7,068 nt of DNA, from NCBI RefSeq assembly GCF_938029485.1, contig NZ_CALHGC010000389.1, positions 1 to 7,068 on the forward strand, given 5' to 3'. This document shows, one piece after another, positions 1-4,846 of this stretch. The notes beneath the pieces are model-generated. The model was given only the letters and a program-made list of their open reading frames with translations. It did not search any database and was not told the DNA's origin. This DNA is from an uncultured Treponema sp. (GTDB lineage Bacteria > Spirochaetota > Spirochaetia > Treponematales > Treponemataceae). The position numbers and the translations under genes were made by a program. How positions within the stretch are numbered: position 1 is the stretch's first letter; each line of letters opens with the position of its first letter.

Positions 1-116
1 TAAAACTTGCAGGTTCTTGGGAAGATAGCCGAACTACAGAAGCAATAATCGATGATATTTATAGTTCGCGAGTAAATTCTACAAGATTTGAGGCATTAGA
101 TGGCATATTTAATTGA
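1..116 (+). CDS. Antitoxin of a VapBC-type toxin-antitoxin pair, 3' end only
   Basis: Only the C-terminal 37 residues are in the window (first full codon at 3, TGA stop at 114-116). The fragment begins KLAGSWEDSRTTEAIIDDIY. A LAGSW-E-D-x-R segment followed by a short acidic helix is typical of the toxin-wrapping tail of small VapB-like antitoxins. The antitoxin is expected to bind and block the ribonuclease encoded next and to repress its own promoter, which would lie left of the window. Its last 17 bases overlap the toxin start in another frame, the tight coupling usual for such pairs. The DNA-binding half is missing, so the antitoxin family (AbrB, RHH or Phd type) cannot be told. The pairing with a PIN toxin carries most of the confidence. 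Confidence 0.7.
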   Translation, partial: KLAGSWEDSRTTEAIIDDIYSSRVNSTRFEALDGIFN

Positions 117-498
117 TACGGATATAATAATTTTTGCTCTTCGTAAAGATAAGTCGGTTCTGATAAAATTTGAAGAGAACAAGAACATCCCCATTTCAAT
201 TTCAATGATCACTTATGCAGAGCTGATTTTTGGAGCAAAGCGTTCTCAAAACGAACAGCAAAACATGATTAAAGTAAGGCATATCCGTGAACTTTATCCG
301 ATTGAAGACTTAAACGAAGGTGTGATGGAAGTTTTTGCCGATATAAAAGCAAAAATGTTTAACAATGGAATACGAATTGAAGATATGGATTTATTGATTG
401 CAGCAACAGCAATTTACAATGATTTAACACTGGTAACAAACAATGTGAAGCACTTTGAAAAAATCCCATATTTAAAATTGGAAAACTGGAAAAGTTAG
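100..498 (+). CDS. vapC: VapC-like PIN-domain ribonuclease toxin
   Basis: A 132-residue protein, the usual length for a VapC toxin. These are Mg2+-dependent endoribonucleases that cut tRNA or rRNA when the antitoxin is lost. The PIN signature is complete. Asp6 and Asp8 sit in LIDTDIIIFALR at the N-terminus, Glu41 in the YAELIFGA motif, Asp97 in DMDLLIAATA, and Asn114/Asn115 in LVTNNVKHF near the C-terminus. These match the acidic metal-binding positions of the family. The ATG at 100 follows GAGG (90-93) by six bases and lies inside the antitoxin gene. Base composition is much more AT-rich than in ruvC downstream, and an attC-like element follows the stop, so it looks like an acquired cassette. 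The RNA target cannot be read from the sequence. Confidence 0.9.
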   Translation: MAYLIDTDIIIFALRKDKSVLIKFEENKNIPISISMITYAELIFGAKRSQNEQQNMIKVRHIRELYPIEDLNEGVMEVFADIKAKMFNNGIRIEDMDLLIAATAIYNDLTLVTNNVKHFEKIPYLKLENWKS

Positions 499-501
499 GA
501 A

Positions 502-560
502 ACCTAATGCCTGCTTCAACCCGCCATTGCTCTGCAATGCAGGGTAAACAAATGTTAAGA
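502..560 (+). mobile_element. attC-like (59-base element) recombination site after the vapBC pair
   Basis: The segment has the attC order of parts. R''-like ACCTAAT lies at 502-508 and L''-like TTCAACCC at 515-522. A central hairpin CATTGC-tct-GCAATG spans 525-539. L'-like GGGTAAA lies at 542-548 and R'-like GTTAAGA at 554-560. ACCC (519-522) pairs with GGGT (542-545), and L'' has one more base than L', as expected from the extrahelical bases of attC sites. The spacers of 6 and 5 bases and the total of 59 bp fit the family. R'' and R' each miss the consensus (RYYYAAC, GTTRRRY) at the last base, and L''/L' have a mismatch, so the site may be degenerate. No integrase gene is in the window. The call is inference from architecture. 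Confidence 0.55.
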
Positions 561-579
561 TGATAGGAAGATAAAATAA

Positions 580-1107
580 ATGCTGGAACAGCGGATAGCC
601 GCAGGACGGATTATCATGGGGATCGACCCCGGACTTGCCCATACCGGCTACGGCATCATTGCTGTATCCGGCAGCAGGATGCGCTGTATCGAGTACGGTG
701 TTATTCAAACGGAGGCGGGGCAGGTACAGGGAAATCGGCTGCTCATTGTCTTTGACCGGCTCACGGAGCTTATCCGCACATACCAACCTGCCGCCGCCGG
801 TATCGAAACGCTCTATTTCGCAAAAAACGTAACGAGCGCTTTGAGCGTTTCGGAAGCGCGCGGCGTAACACTGCTTGCCTTAGCGCAAGCGGGAGTTCCC
901 GTCTTTCAATACGCACCGAATGCTATTAAAAAAGCGGTTACCGGCATCGCGCAGGCGGAAAAGCAGCAAGTACAGCTAACCGTCCAGCTGCTGCTCGGTC
1001 TTAAAACGATACCGAAACCCGACCATGCCGCCGATGCCCTCGCGGCCGCTATTACATACGTGAATACTTCGAACCGTATTTACAAGGAATATCACCGCCG
1101 GAAATAA
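580..1107 (+). CDS. ruvC: Holliday junction resolvase RuvC
   Basis: RuvC is the dimeric endonuclease that cuts Holliday junctions symmetrically, working with RuvAB branch migration. The 175-residue product has the RNase H-like fold signature: GIDPGLAHTGYGII with catalytic Asp16, then GIETLYFAKN with Glu76, then PDHAADALAAA with His149 and Asp152. The third metal-ligand position is histidine, as known for Thermus RuvC, rather than the aspartate of E. coli. The ATG at 580 is preferred because AGGAAG (565-570) lies nine bases upstream and because the first beta strand needs residues before GIDPG. The alternative ATG at 616 would begin directly at MGIDPG. ruvA and ruvB are not adjacent. GC content jumps relative to the toxin gene on the left, so this appears to be the first native chromosomal gene. 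Confidence 0.96.
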   Translation: MLEQRIAAGRIIMGIDPGLAHTGYGIIAVSGSRMRCIEYGVIQTEAGQVQGNRLLIVFDRLTELIRTYQPAAAGIETLYFAKNVTSALSVSEARGVTLLALAQAGVPVFQYAPNAIKKAVTGIAQAEKQQVQLTVQLLLGLKTIPKPDHAADALAAAITYVNTSNRIYKEYHRRK

Positions 1108-1112
1108 TTGCA

Positions 1113-1151
1113 ACATTCGTTTTAATCTCAATAAAAATGTGCGTTTTTTTT
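1113..1151 (+). terminator. Possible weak intrinsic terminator after ruvC
   Basis: ACATT (1113-1117) can pair with AATGT (1136-1140), and TTT (1120-1122) with AAA (1133-1135). This is followed by GCG and eight T residues (1144-1151). The stem is almost all A-T with a two-base bulge, so the case rests mainly on the T-run just beyond the ruvC stop. Confidence 0.3.
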
Positions 1152-1200
1152 GATAATACCGAGCTTTCGCCCTTCTTTTGCGCAATATCAAAATCTTAAG

Positions 1201-1209
1201 TTATCCACA
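1201..1209 (+). promoter_or_regulatory. Consensus DnaA box TTATCCACA
   Basis: TTATCCACA is a perfect match to the bacterial DnaA-box consensus TTATNCACA. It lies in the gap between ruvC and the small membrane-protein gene, 20 bases before that gene's ATG. I noticed no second copy nearby and no AT-rich unwinding element beside it, so it is not evidence of an origin. It could be a DnaA regulatory or titration site, or chance. Confidence 0.4.
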
Positions 1210-1229
1210 CTTTTGCCGATGCCTTTAAT

Positions 1230-1451
1230 ATGAGCTTCTCACAACTTTTTACCTTGATAAAGAATGTGGTTATTTCTCCCGAAGTGATTATCGTTACGAT
1301 ACTCCTCATACTATACCTAAATCTCGTATTTTATGTTGTACGGTATCAAAAGCCGAAACTTCCGTCTCTTCAAAGCAGACTTCAAAAAAATCTACAAAAA
1401 CCGCAGGAAGAACCGAAGCCGGCCAATGCATCTTCCGACGGGGCAAAGTAA
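1230..1451 (+). CDS. Small single-pass membrane protein, function unknown
   Basis: A 73-residue product I do not recognise. Residues 1-18 are mildly amphipathic. Residues about 19-37 form one clear hydrophobic helix (VIIVTILLILYLNLVFYVV). The rest is a basic and then polar tail rich in Lys, Gln, Pro and Glu, with Arg38, Lys41 and Lys43 just after the helix, which suggests that the tail is cytoplasmic. No cysteine or catalytic motif is seen. No good Shine-Dalgarno sequence precedes the ATG at 1230, so the start is uncertain. It follows ruvC on the same strand and converges on rnhB, with 21 bases between the stops. The clean membrane-helix pattern argues for a real gene, but a spurious ORF is possible. 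Confidence 0.6.
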   Translation: MSFSQLFTLIKNVVISPEVIIVTILLILYLNLVFYVVRYQKPKLPSLQSRLQKNLQKPQEEPKPANASSDGAK

Positions 1452-1472
1452 CGATGTAATTTGCTGTATCTC

Positions 1473-2093
1473 TCAACGAGCAGTCAGCGCTGCAGGAATG
1501 TCTTTAATACAAAAGCTGTATCGTTGGATGGGGGAAGCGCCGTATAATCCGATAAGTGAACGGTGAAGTTTTGTTCCATAGCCTTTGTGCAAATCATAAC
1601 GGTACAACGGATATGTTTTATGATATTCCATCATGCAATGATCCCGTTCGGTCTTCGCCAGAATAGAAGCAGCCATCACACACGGATATCGTCCATCAGC
1701 TTTAGGTTCTGCAATCAGCTTAAAATTACCGCAAATATCAGGCAGTTGATTACCGTCAACAATAACCGTCAAATTCTCTTCATTACCGGCCGCTGTATTT
1801 GAAGTATTGCACTTATACTGTGCAAGTAAAGACTCAAAAGCATTCTTCATTGCAGCGAGTGTTGCTTGTAAAATATTGATTTTATCTATTTGTTCGGGGG
1901 GTATTGATGCAATCTGCCAATACAGCGCGCGTTCCAGAATAGCCGTCCGTGCAATCTCCCGCCGTTTAAGCGATAGCTTTTTTGAATCGTCTAATAGAGA
2001 ACAGTCAAAAGAATCGGGCAAAATAACAGCAGCGGCATACACGGGGCCTGCAAGCGCGCCTCTCCCTGCTTCATCAATACCGCAAAATAACAT
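1473..2093 (-). CDS. rnhB: Ribonuclease HII
   Basis: RNase HII cuts the RNA strand of RNA-DNA hybrids, starts removal of single ribonucleotides misincorporated in DNA, and helps clear primers. The 206-residue protein carries all family motifs. Catalytic Asp7 and Glu8 lie in GIDEAGRGALAGPV, Asp113 in VIVDGNQ, and Asp133 in the KADG segment that precedes AASILAKTERD. KGYGTKLH follows near residues 170-177, with a C-terminal GASPIQRYSF motif. Length is typical. The ATG at 2093 has GGGAAG on the coding strand about eight bases upstream, which supports this start. It is the last gene of a three-gene minus-strand operon, about 49 bases after the beta-helix protein gene. No clear terminator was found beyond its stop. 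Confidence 0.97.
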   Translation of the reverse strand: MLFCGIDEAGRGALAGPVYAAAVILPDSFDCSLLDDSKKLSLKRREIARTAILERALYWQIASIPPEQIDKINILQATLAAMKNAFESLLAQYKCNTSNTAAGNEENLTVIVDGNQLPDICGNFKLIAEPKADGRYPCVMAASILAKTERDHCMMEYHKTYPLYRYDLHKGYGTKLHRSLIGLYGASPIQRYSFCIKDIPAALTAR

Positions 2094-2142
2094 TCCTGAT
2101 TCTTCCCGTCACCTTTATTTCCATATATATTCCCGGCCGTAA

Positions 2143-3027
2143 CTATTTGCGGACGAGAGCTTTCGTAAATCCTGTTAATTCAAAATCTCCCTGCTCTTCA
2201 ACTTTAGAAGCATTGTCGGCAAGGACAGCAGAATCCATCATTCCGAACACAGGAGACGTATACGAACACCGTACTTTCCGTATTTGTACGGTTGAATCGA
2301 TACACTCGGCTAGTCTTCCGGTATAATGCGCAGCAAGATTACAAACCGTATCGGTCAACGTACTATCTGTTTTTACAAAATTGAAGCACAAAGCCATTAA
2401 TCCTGATGCCGTAAAAGTGCTGCGGAGAGAGGACACGGAGCTTTTTTCAGCACGTATCAATACGGCCTGCATACTTTGTTCGGAACGAAAAGACGTGTCA
2501 ATGCAGGTTAATCGGCTATCCCTCAGTATCACTGCATCGCCTCCCTCTTTTACGGTAACCGAAACTCCATTCAGCGTAACAGCAGCGTGCGAACCATACA
2601 AAACCGGAACAATGCGAGGTTCCGTAAACCGCTCCGAACGGTTTATCAAACATCCTTTTATCTCGAGAGAAGTACGTTCAACAACAAAACCGGCATTTTC
2701 TCCAAACGTAATTGTCGAATTATTTTCACCGTTTATGCTAATCGGAACGGTCAGAAATACGGCATTCTCAACATACACATTTGAGCGAAGGAAAATGGAA
2801 ACATACGCAGGTTCACCGTTTTTTACCGGAACTTGCCGATTTAGATATTCACGGGCTGCAGCAACGGCTTGCTCAAGCGTATTGAATGGAGCATTGGACG
2901 AACCGTTCGCTCGAGAGTTTTTTGCAGCAGCATTTACATAAAAGGCTAAACCGTCCGCAGCAAACAGCGAAAGAGAAAAAAGGAAATATACAAAAAGGCA
3001 AACTATCCGTTTACGATTTCCCTTCAT
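2143..3027 (-). CDS. Secreted beta-helix-like protein, function unknown
   Basis: A 294-residue protein with an N-terminal signal peptide: basic residues 2-8, a hydrophobic core about 9-22, and likely cleavage near LFA-ADG at about residue 23. It is therefore probably periplasmic or surface-exposed. There is no lipobox cysteine at the cleavage site. Mature residues 28-55 (FYVNAAAKNSRANGSSNAPF, then N-T-L-E-Q-A-V) match the opening of DUF1565/parallel beta-helix proteins. From about residue 90 the chain is rich in short hydrophobic-polar strands. Similar D/K-S-x-hydrophobic turns recur at about residues 170, 195, 221 and 244, a period of about 23-26 residues that fits right-handed beta-helix coils. 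No enzyme active site is recognisable. It starts six bases after the phosphoribosyltransferase stop, so the two are almost certainly cotranscribed, though the functional link is unclear. Confidence 0.8.
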   Translation of the reverse strand: MKGNRKRIVCLFVYFLFSLSLFAADGLAFYVNAAAKNSRANGSSNAPFNTLEQAVAAAREYLNRQVPVKNGEPAYVSIFLRSNVYVENAVFLTVPISINGENNSTITFGENAGFVVERTSLEIKGCLINRSERFTEPRIVPVLYGSHAAVTLNGVSVTVKEGGDAVILRDSRLTCIDTSFRSEQSMQAVLIRAEKSSVSSLRSTFTASGLMALCFNFVKTDSTLTDTVCNLAAHYTGRLAECIDSTVQIRKVRCSYTSPVFGMMDSAVLADNASKVEEQGDFELTGFTKALVRK

Positions 3028-3033
3028 TATTTC

Positions 3034-3636
3034 TTATAGCACACCTTTAAAAACTTCACGCAACTCAGGATATTGCGTATAGTAGTGCAACTCAAGCTCT
3101 TCATGAGTTAAGCCGGCTAATTCATGACTCATATAATGAATCCAGCGGCTATCTTTATCGGAATAGATATCATGCTTTCTACACCAGTAATCCGGCTGAA
3201 TCGGTTCACTGCTTTCCTTGTTATGGAATACTTTATAATCATGCACAGCTATCTTTACATCACGGCGCGGAATACCTTTTTCCAAGAAAGCCGACACAAG
3301 ATAATTGATAGTGGCACCGCTATCAAAGATATCATCAACTAACAATATCTTATCACCGCTCCGCAGGTGTTCGGGGGAATATGTCCATCCGTCAATCATC
3401 ATCTTCGACTGCTGCTGAGCATCGGAATAAGAATGAGCGACAACCGCAGCGTACAAAATAGGTTTCTCATCTTTATTCACCACCTTAAACCACTCATGGA
3501 TGGCATTTCCTAAAGATGAACCGCCCCGCAATGAAACGTATATCACATCAGGAATAAAGCCGTCTTCCCAGATTCGGCGCGCTAAACAAAATCCGTTATT
3601 ACGAACCGCATCATAGGGTAAAAATTCCTTGCTCAT
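3034..3636 (-). CDS. Purine-type phosphoribosyltransferase (hypoxanthine/xanthine-guanine class)
   Basis: The 200-residue product is a type I phosphoribosyltransferase, which joins a free base to PRPP, probably for purine salvage. The PRPP-binding motif ILLVDDIFDSGAT lies at residues 97-109, and the pyrophosphate loop VSLRGGSSLG at about 34-43. The late segment with PDYW (148-151) and RWIHYMSHE (164-172) resembles the base-binding end of xanthine-guanine phosphoribosyltransferases. Substrate preference cannot be fixed from sequence alone, so no gene symbol is given. AGAAGGAAGA (plus 3641-3650) is a good ribosome-binding site for the ATG at 3636. It leads the operon with the beta-helix gene and rnhB, behind the promoter at 3764-3792, with a leader of roughly 120 bases. 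Confidence 0.85.
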   Translation of the reverse strand: MSKEFLPYDAVRNNGFCLARRIWEDGFIPDVIYVSLRGGSSLGNAIHEWFKVVNKDEKPILYAAVVAHSYSDAQQQSKMMIDGWTYSPEHLRSGDKILLVDDIFDSGATINYLVSAFLEKGIPRRDVKIAVHDYKVFHNKESSEPIQPDYWCRKHDIYSDKDSRWIHYMSHELAGLTHEELELHYYTQYPELREVFKGVL

Positions 3637-3763
3637 AATCTCTTCCTTCTTTAAAATATAGAGCTTATTTCAAATCTGAATACATCAACCTCAGCCGTAT
3701 CGGAATAGTTGTTCAATTTTGAGGGAATATATCATTGATAGGAAATAGCACTTTCATTTTTAT

Positions 3764-3792
3764 AGTATAGCGATTTTAATTTGCTTATTCAA
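3764..3792 (-). promoter_or_regulatory. Sigma-70 promoter of the phosphoribosyltransferase-rnhB operon
   Basis: Read on the minus strand, TTGAAT (3787-3792) and TATACT (3764-3769) are separated by exactly 17 bases. They match the consensus at 4 of 6 and 5 of 6 positions. Transcription would start near 3757. No operator-like repeat was seen between it and the start codon. Confidence 0.7.
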
Positions 3793-3817
3793 TAGAAGAT
3801 TCACAGAGAACTAAAGT

Positions 3818-3850
3818 AAACGCATCAGGCGTTTGGTGGAGCGGCTCCAC
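3818..3850. repeat. Two adjacent short hairpins in the tRNA-Pro/phosphoribosyltransferase gap
   Basis: AAACGC (3818-3823) pairs with GCGTTT (3829-3834) around a five-base loop. Immediately next, GTGGAGC (3836-3842) pairs with GCTCCAC (3844-3850) around one base. Read on the minus strand they lie downstream of tRNA-Pro, and the second stem reached ends in GCGTTT followed by A and CTTT. They could therefore stop tRNA transcription, but the T-tract is poor. They could equally be a dispersed palindromic repeat unit. They lie just upstream of the -35 of the next minus-strand promoter. Confidence 0.45.
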
Positions 3851-3866
3851 AAATAATCGAATCTGT

Positions 3867-3908
3867 GCCTTTTGAAAATAAGTTTGCCGTAAGCCTTTTG
3901 AAGATAAA
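3867..3908. repeat. Imperfect direct repeat, 26-bp period
   Basis: GCCTTTTGAAAATAAG (3867-3882) recurs as GCCTTTTGAAGATAAA (3893-3908), identical in the first 10 bases and 13 of 16 overall. Function unknown. It lies in a non-coding stretch between the paired hairpins and the tRNA gene. Confidence 0.5.
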
Positions 3909-3926
3909 GAGACAAATAAAAAAAGA

Positions 3927-3948
3927 ATGATATAATAATGATATAATA
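3927..3948. repeat. Perfect 11-bp AT-rich tandem duplication
   Basis: ATGATATAATA occurs twice head to tail (3927-3937 and 3938-3948). Each copy contains TATAAT, but I found no -35 at a sensible distance on the plus strand. The stretch is best called an AT-rich tandem repeat. It lies about 30 bases beyond the 3' end of tRNA-Pro. Confidence 0.6.
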
Positions 3949-3979
3949 TAGTGTGAAACAAAAGGTAGGAAAGAAAATA

Positions 3980-4053
3980 TCGGGCAAGCCGGATTTGAAC
4001 CGGCGACCCCAAGTCCCCCAGACTTGTACGCTAACCAACTGCGCTATTGCCCG
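3980..4053 (-). tRNA. tRNA-Pro (anticodon GGG)
   Basis: The minus strand folds into a complete 74-nt tRNA. The seven-pair acceptor stem is CGGGCAA (4047-4053) with TTGCCCG (3981-3987). The D-stem is GCGC/GCGT around AGTTGGTTA. The anticodon stem is CAAGT/ACTTG with loop CTGGGGG, giving anticodon GGG. The variable loop is GGGTC, and the T-stem is GCCGG/CCGGC with loop TTCAAAT. The C1-G72 pair and discriminator A73 are hallmarks of bacterial tRNA-Pro. The 3' CCA is not encoded, so a CCA-adding enzyme is needed. Position 37 follows G36 and is itself G, the substrate pattern of TrmD, whose gene lies in the divergent operon. Confidence 0.97.
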
Positions 4054-4076
4054 TTTTGCTTTAAGAACAAAAACAG

Positions 4077-4105
4077 ATACTATCGATAAAGTTCCGTTAT
4101 GTCAA
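4077..4105 (-). promoter_or_regulatory. Promoter of tRNA-Pro
   Basis: On the minus strand a perfect -35 TTGACA (4100-4105) is followed after 17 bases by TAGTAT (4077-4082), a 4-of-6 match to the -10. The start would fall near 4070, about 16 bases before the mature tRNA 5' end at 4053, leaving a short leader for RNase P to remove. Confidence 0.75.
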
Positions 4106-4126
4106 TAGTCCCCTTACCGGTTGCTG

Positions 4127-4155
4127 CCAAACACCTATCAGGCAAATAGGTTTGG
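4127..4155. repeat. Bulged hairpin between the divergent tRNA-Pro and rpsP promoters
   Basis: CCAAACACCTAT (4127-4138) pairs with ATAGGTTTGG (4146-4155), giving ten pairs with a two-base bulge and a seven-base loop. It lies upstream of both divergent promoters, so it would act as DNA (for example a protein site) rather than in either main transcript. Chance cannot be excluded. Confidence 0.4.
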
Positions 4156-4188
4156 GAAACCGTTCTCAAGAAAACCGGTTCCGCACAG

Positions 4189-4217
4189 TTGACCAAACAG
4201 TTTTTTTTATGTATCAT
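4189..4217 (+). promoter_or_regulatory. Promoter of the rpsP-trmD-rplS operon
   Basis: TTGACC (4189-4194) and TATCAT (4212-4217) are separated by 17 bases, matching consensus at 5 of 6 positions each. The spacer holds a run of eight T. Transcription would start near 4224, giving an untranslated leader of about 125 bases that contains the two hairpins at 4236-4317. Confidence 0.75.
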
Positions 4218-4235
4218 AGCCTGTATTTTATTCTT

Positions 4236-4273
4236 GGGAACCTCTAAAAACTCGATCGCTTTTAGAGGTTCCC
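4236..4273 (+). promoter_or_regulatory. Strong leader hairpin 1 upstream of rpsP
   Basis: GGGAACCTCTAAAA (4236-4249) and TTTTAGAGGTTCCC (4260-4273) form a perfect 14-bp stem with a ten-base loop. No T-run follows, so it is not a classic intrinsic terminator. It begins about 12 bases after the predicted transcription start, so it would form at the 5' end of the operon mRNA. Possible roles are mRNA protection, a protein-binding leader, or one copy of a dispersed palindrome. Confidence 0.65.
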
Positions 4274-4279
4274 TCTTGC

Positions 4280-4317
4280 AGGAACATTCCTAAAAACTGC
4301 TATTTTTAGTAGTTCCT
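4280..4317 (+). promoter_or_regulatory. Leader hairpin 2 upstream of rpsP, related to hairpin 1
   Basis: AGGAAC (4280-4285) pairs with GTTCCT (4312-4317), and CTAAAAA (4290-4296) with TTTTTAG (4303-4309). There is an internal loop of four against two bases and a six-base terminal loop. Its arms resemble those of hairpin 1 (GGAAC, then CTAAAA), so arms of the two hairpins can pair across. It ends 20 bases before the rpsP Shine-Dalgarno sequence. Confidence 0.6.
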
Positions 4318-4349
4318 ACTATAATCAATTAATTTCCGGGAGGATTAAC

Positions 4350-4598
4350 GTGAGCGTAAAAATCAGACTCAAGAAATTCGGGACCAAAAAGCGCCCGTAT
4401 TACCGCATCGTGGTACAGGATGTCCGCGAACCCCGCGACGGTAAAACCATCGACGAGGTAGGCATCTACCATCCTATTGAAGCGGAAGAGCGGCAAATTG
4501 CTTTTGATGCCGATAAGGTACGCGGTTGGCTTAATAAAGGCGCTCAGCCGACCGACACTGTCCGTCACTTACTCAATAAAAAACAATTCACGTTATAG
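4350..4598 (+). CDS. rpsP: 30S ribosomal protein S16
   Basis: An 82-residue S16, the usual length. It assembles into the 30S body early in subunit formation, contacting 16S rRNA. The family pattern is clear from the N-terminus: VKIRLKKFGTKKRPYYRIVV, then D-V-R-x-x-RDGKTIDEVGIYHP, then W-L-N-K-G-A-Q-P-T-D-T-V near residues 60-71. The start is GTG at 4350, chosen because GGGAGG (4338-4343) sits six bases upstream and the protein begins with the conserved segment. It is the first gene of the operon, behind the promoter at 4189-4217 and the two-hairpin leader. It ends with TAG, which shows that TAG works as a normal stop in this organism. Confidence 0.98.
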   Translation: MSVKIRLKKFGTKKRPYYRIVVQDVREPRDGKTIDEVGIYHPIEAEERQIAFDADKVRGWLNKGAQPTDTVRHLLNKKQFTL

Positions 4599-4612
4599 GT
4601 CGGCTATCGAAC

Positions 4613-4846
4613 ATGGAACGTGATTTAGTCGAATATATTGCAAAGTCGCTTGTAGATGACCCCAGCGCTGTTTCCGTGTCAGAAAAAGAAACCGACCGCG
4701 GCATTGTGTTGGAGCTGCGTGTTGCAAGCGGTGATGTAGGAAAGGTAATCGGAAAATTCGGAAGGGTGGCACAAGCAATCAGAACCTTGCTTATGGCCTC
4801 AGCAGGCCGGAGCGGCACCCGTTATTTACTGGAAATTCTTGATTAA
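4613..4846 (+). CDS. khpA: KhpA-like single KH-domain RNA-binding protein
   Basis: The 77-residue product is one KH domain of the KhpA/YlqC family, which binds RNA and in other bacteria partners KhpB. The GXXG loop that grips RNA is GKFG at residues 47-50, inside GDVGKVIGKFGRVAQAIRTL. It is followed by the typical end with S-G-x-R-Y-L-L-E-I-L-D. The usual residue in the loop is Gln (GKQG), so Phe49 is a small departure. It starts 14 bases after rpsP, and its stop overlaps the rimM start as TAATG, a translational-coupling arrangement. The rpsP-khpA-rimM-trmD order is a widely conserved ribosome-maturation cluster. The Shine-Dalgarno sequence before it is weak. Confidence 0.93.
   Translation: MERDLVEYIAKSLVDDPSAVSVSEKETDRGIVLELRVASGDVGKVIGKFGRVAQAIRTLLMASAGRSGTRYLLEILD

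Noticed and set aside
472..786. Minus-strand open frame of 104 codons overlapping vapC's end and ruvC
   Set aside because: It is antisense to clear RuvC coding sequence, crosses the attC-like gap and shows no protein-family pattern.
1201..1209. Replication origin signalled by the DnaA box
   Set aside because: Only one box was seen, with no dnaA, dnaN or AT-rich unwinding region nearby.
2381..2941. Plus-strand open frame of 186 codons
   Set aside because: It is antisense to the secreted beta-helix gene, which has a signal peptide, good operon spacing and regular repeats; the plus-strand product has none of these.
3867..3948. CRISPR array or similar repeat-spacer system
   Set aside because: The repeats are two imperfect copies and one short tandem duplication, with no regular spacers and no cas genes.
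3785..4038. Two overlapping minus-strand frames of 75 codons each
   Set aside because: Both start inside tRNA-Pro and run through AT-rich repeats; no ribosome-binding site is possible within a tRNA and there is no recognisable domain.
4320..4325. TATAAT just upstream of rpsP as a second promoter
   Set aside because: No -35-like sequence lies 16-19 bases upstream, and the better promoter at 4189-4217 explains the operon.
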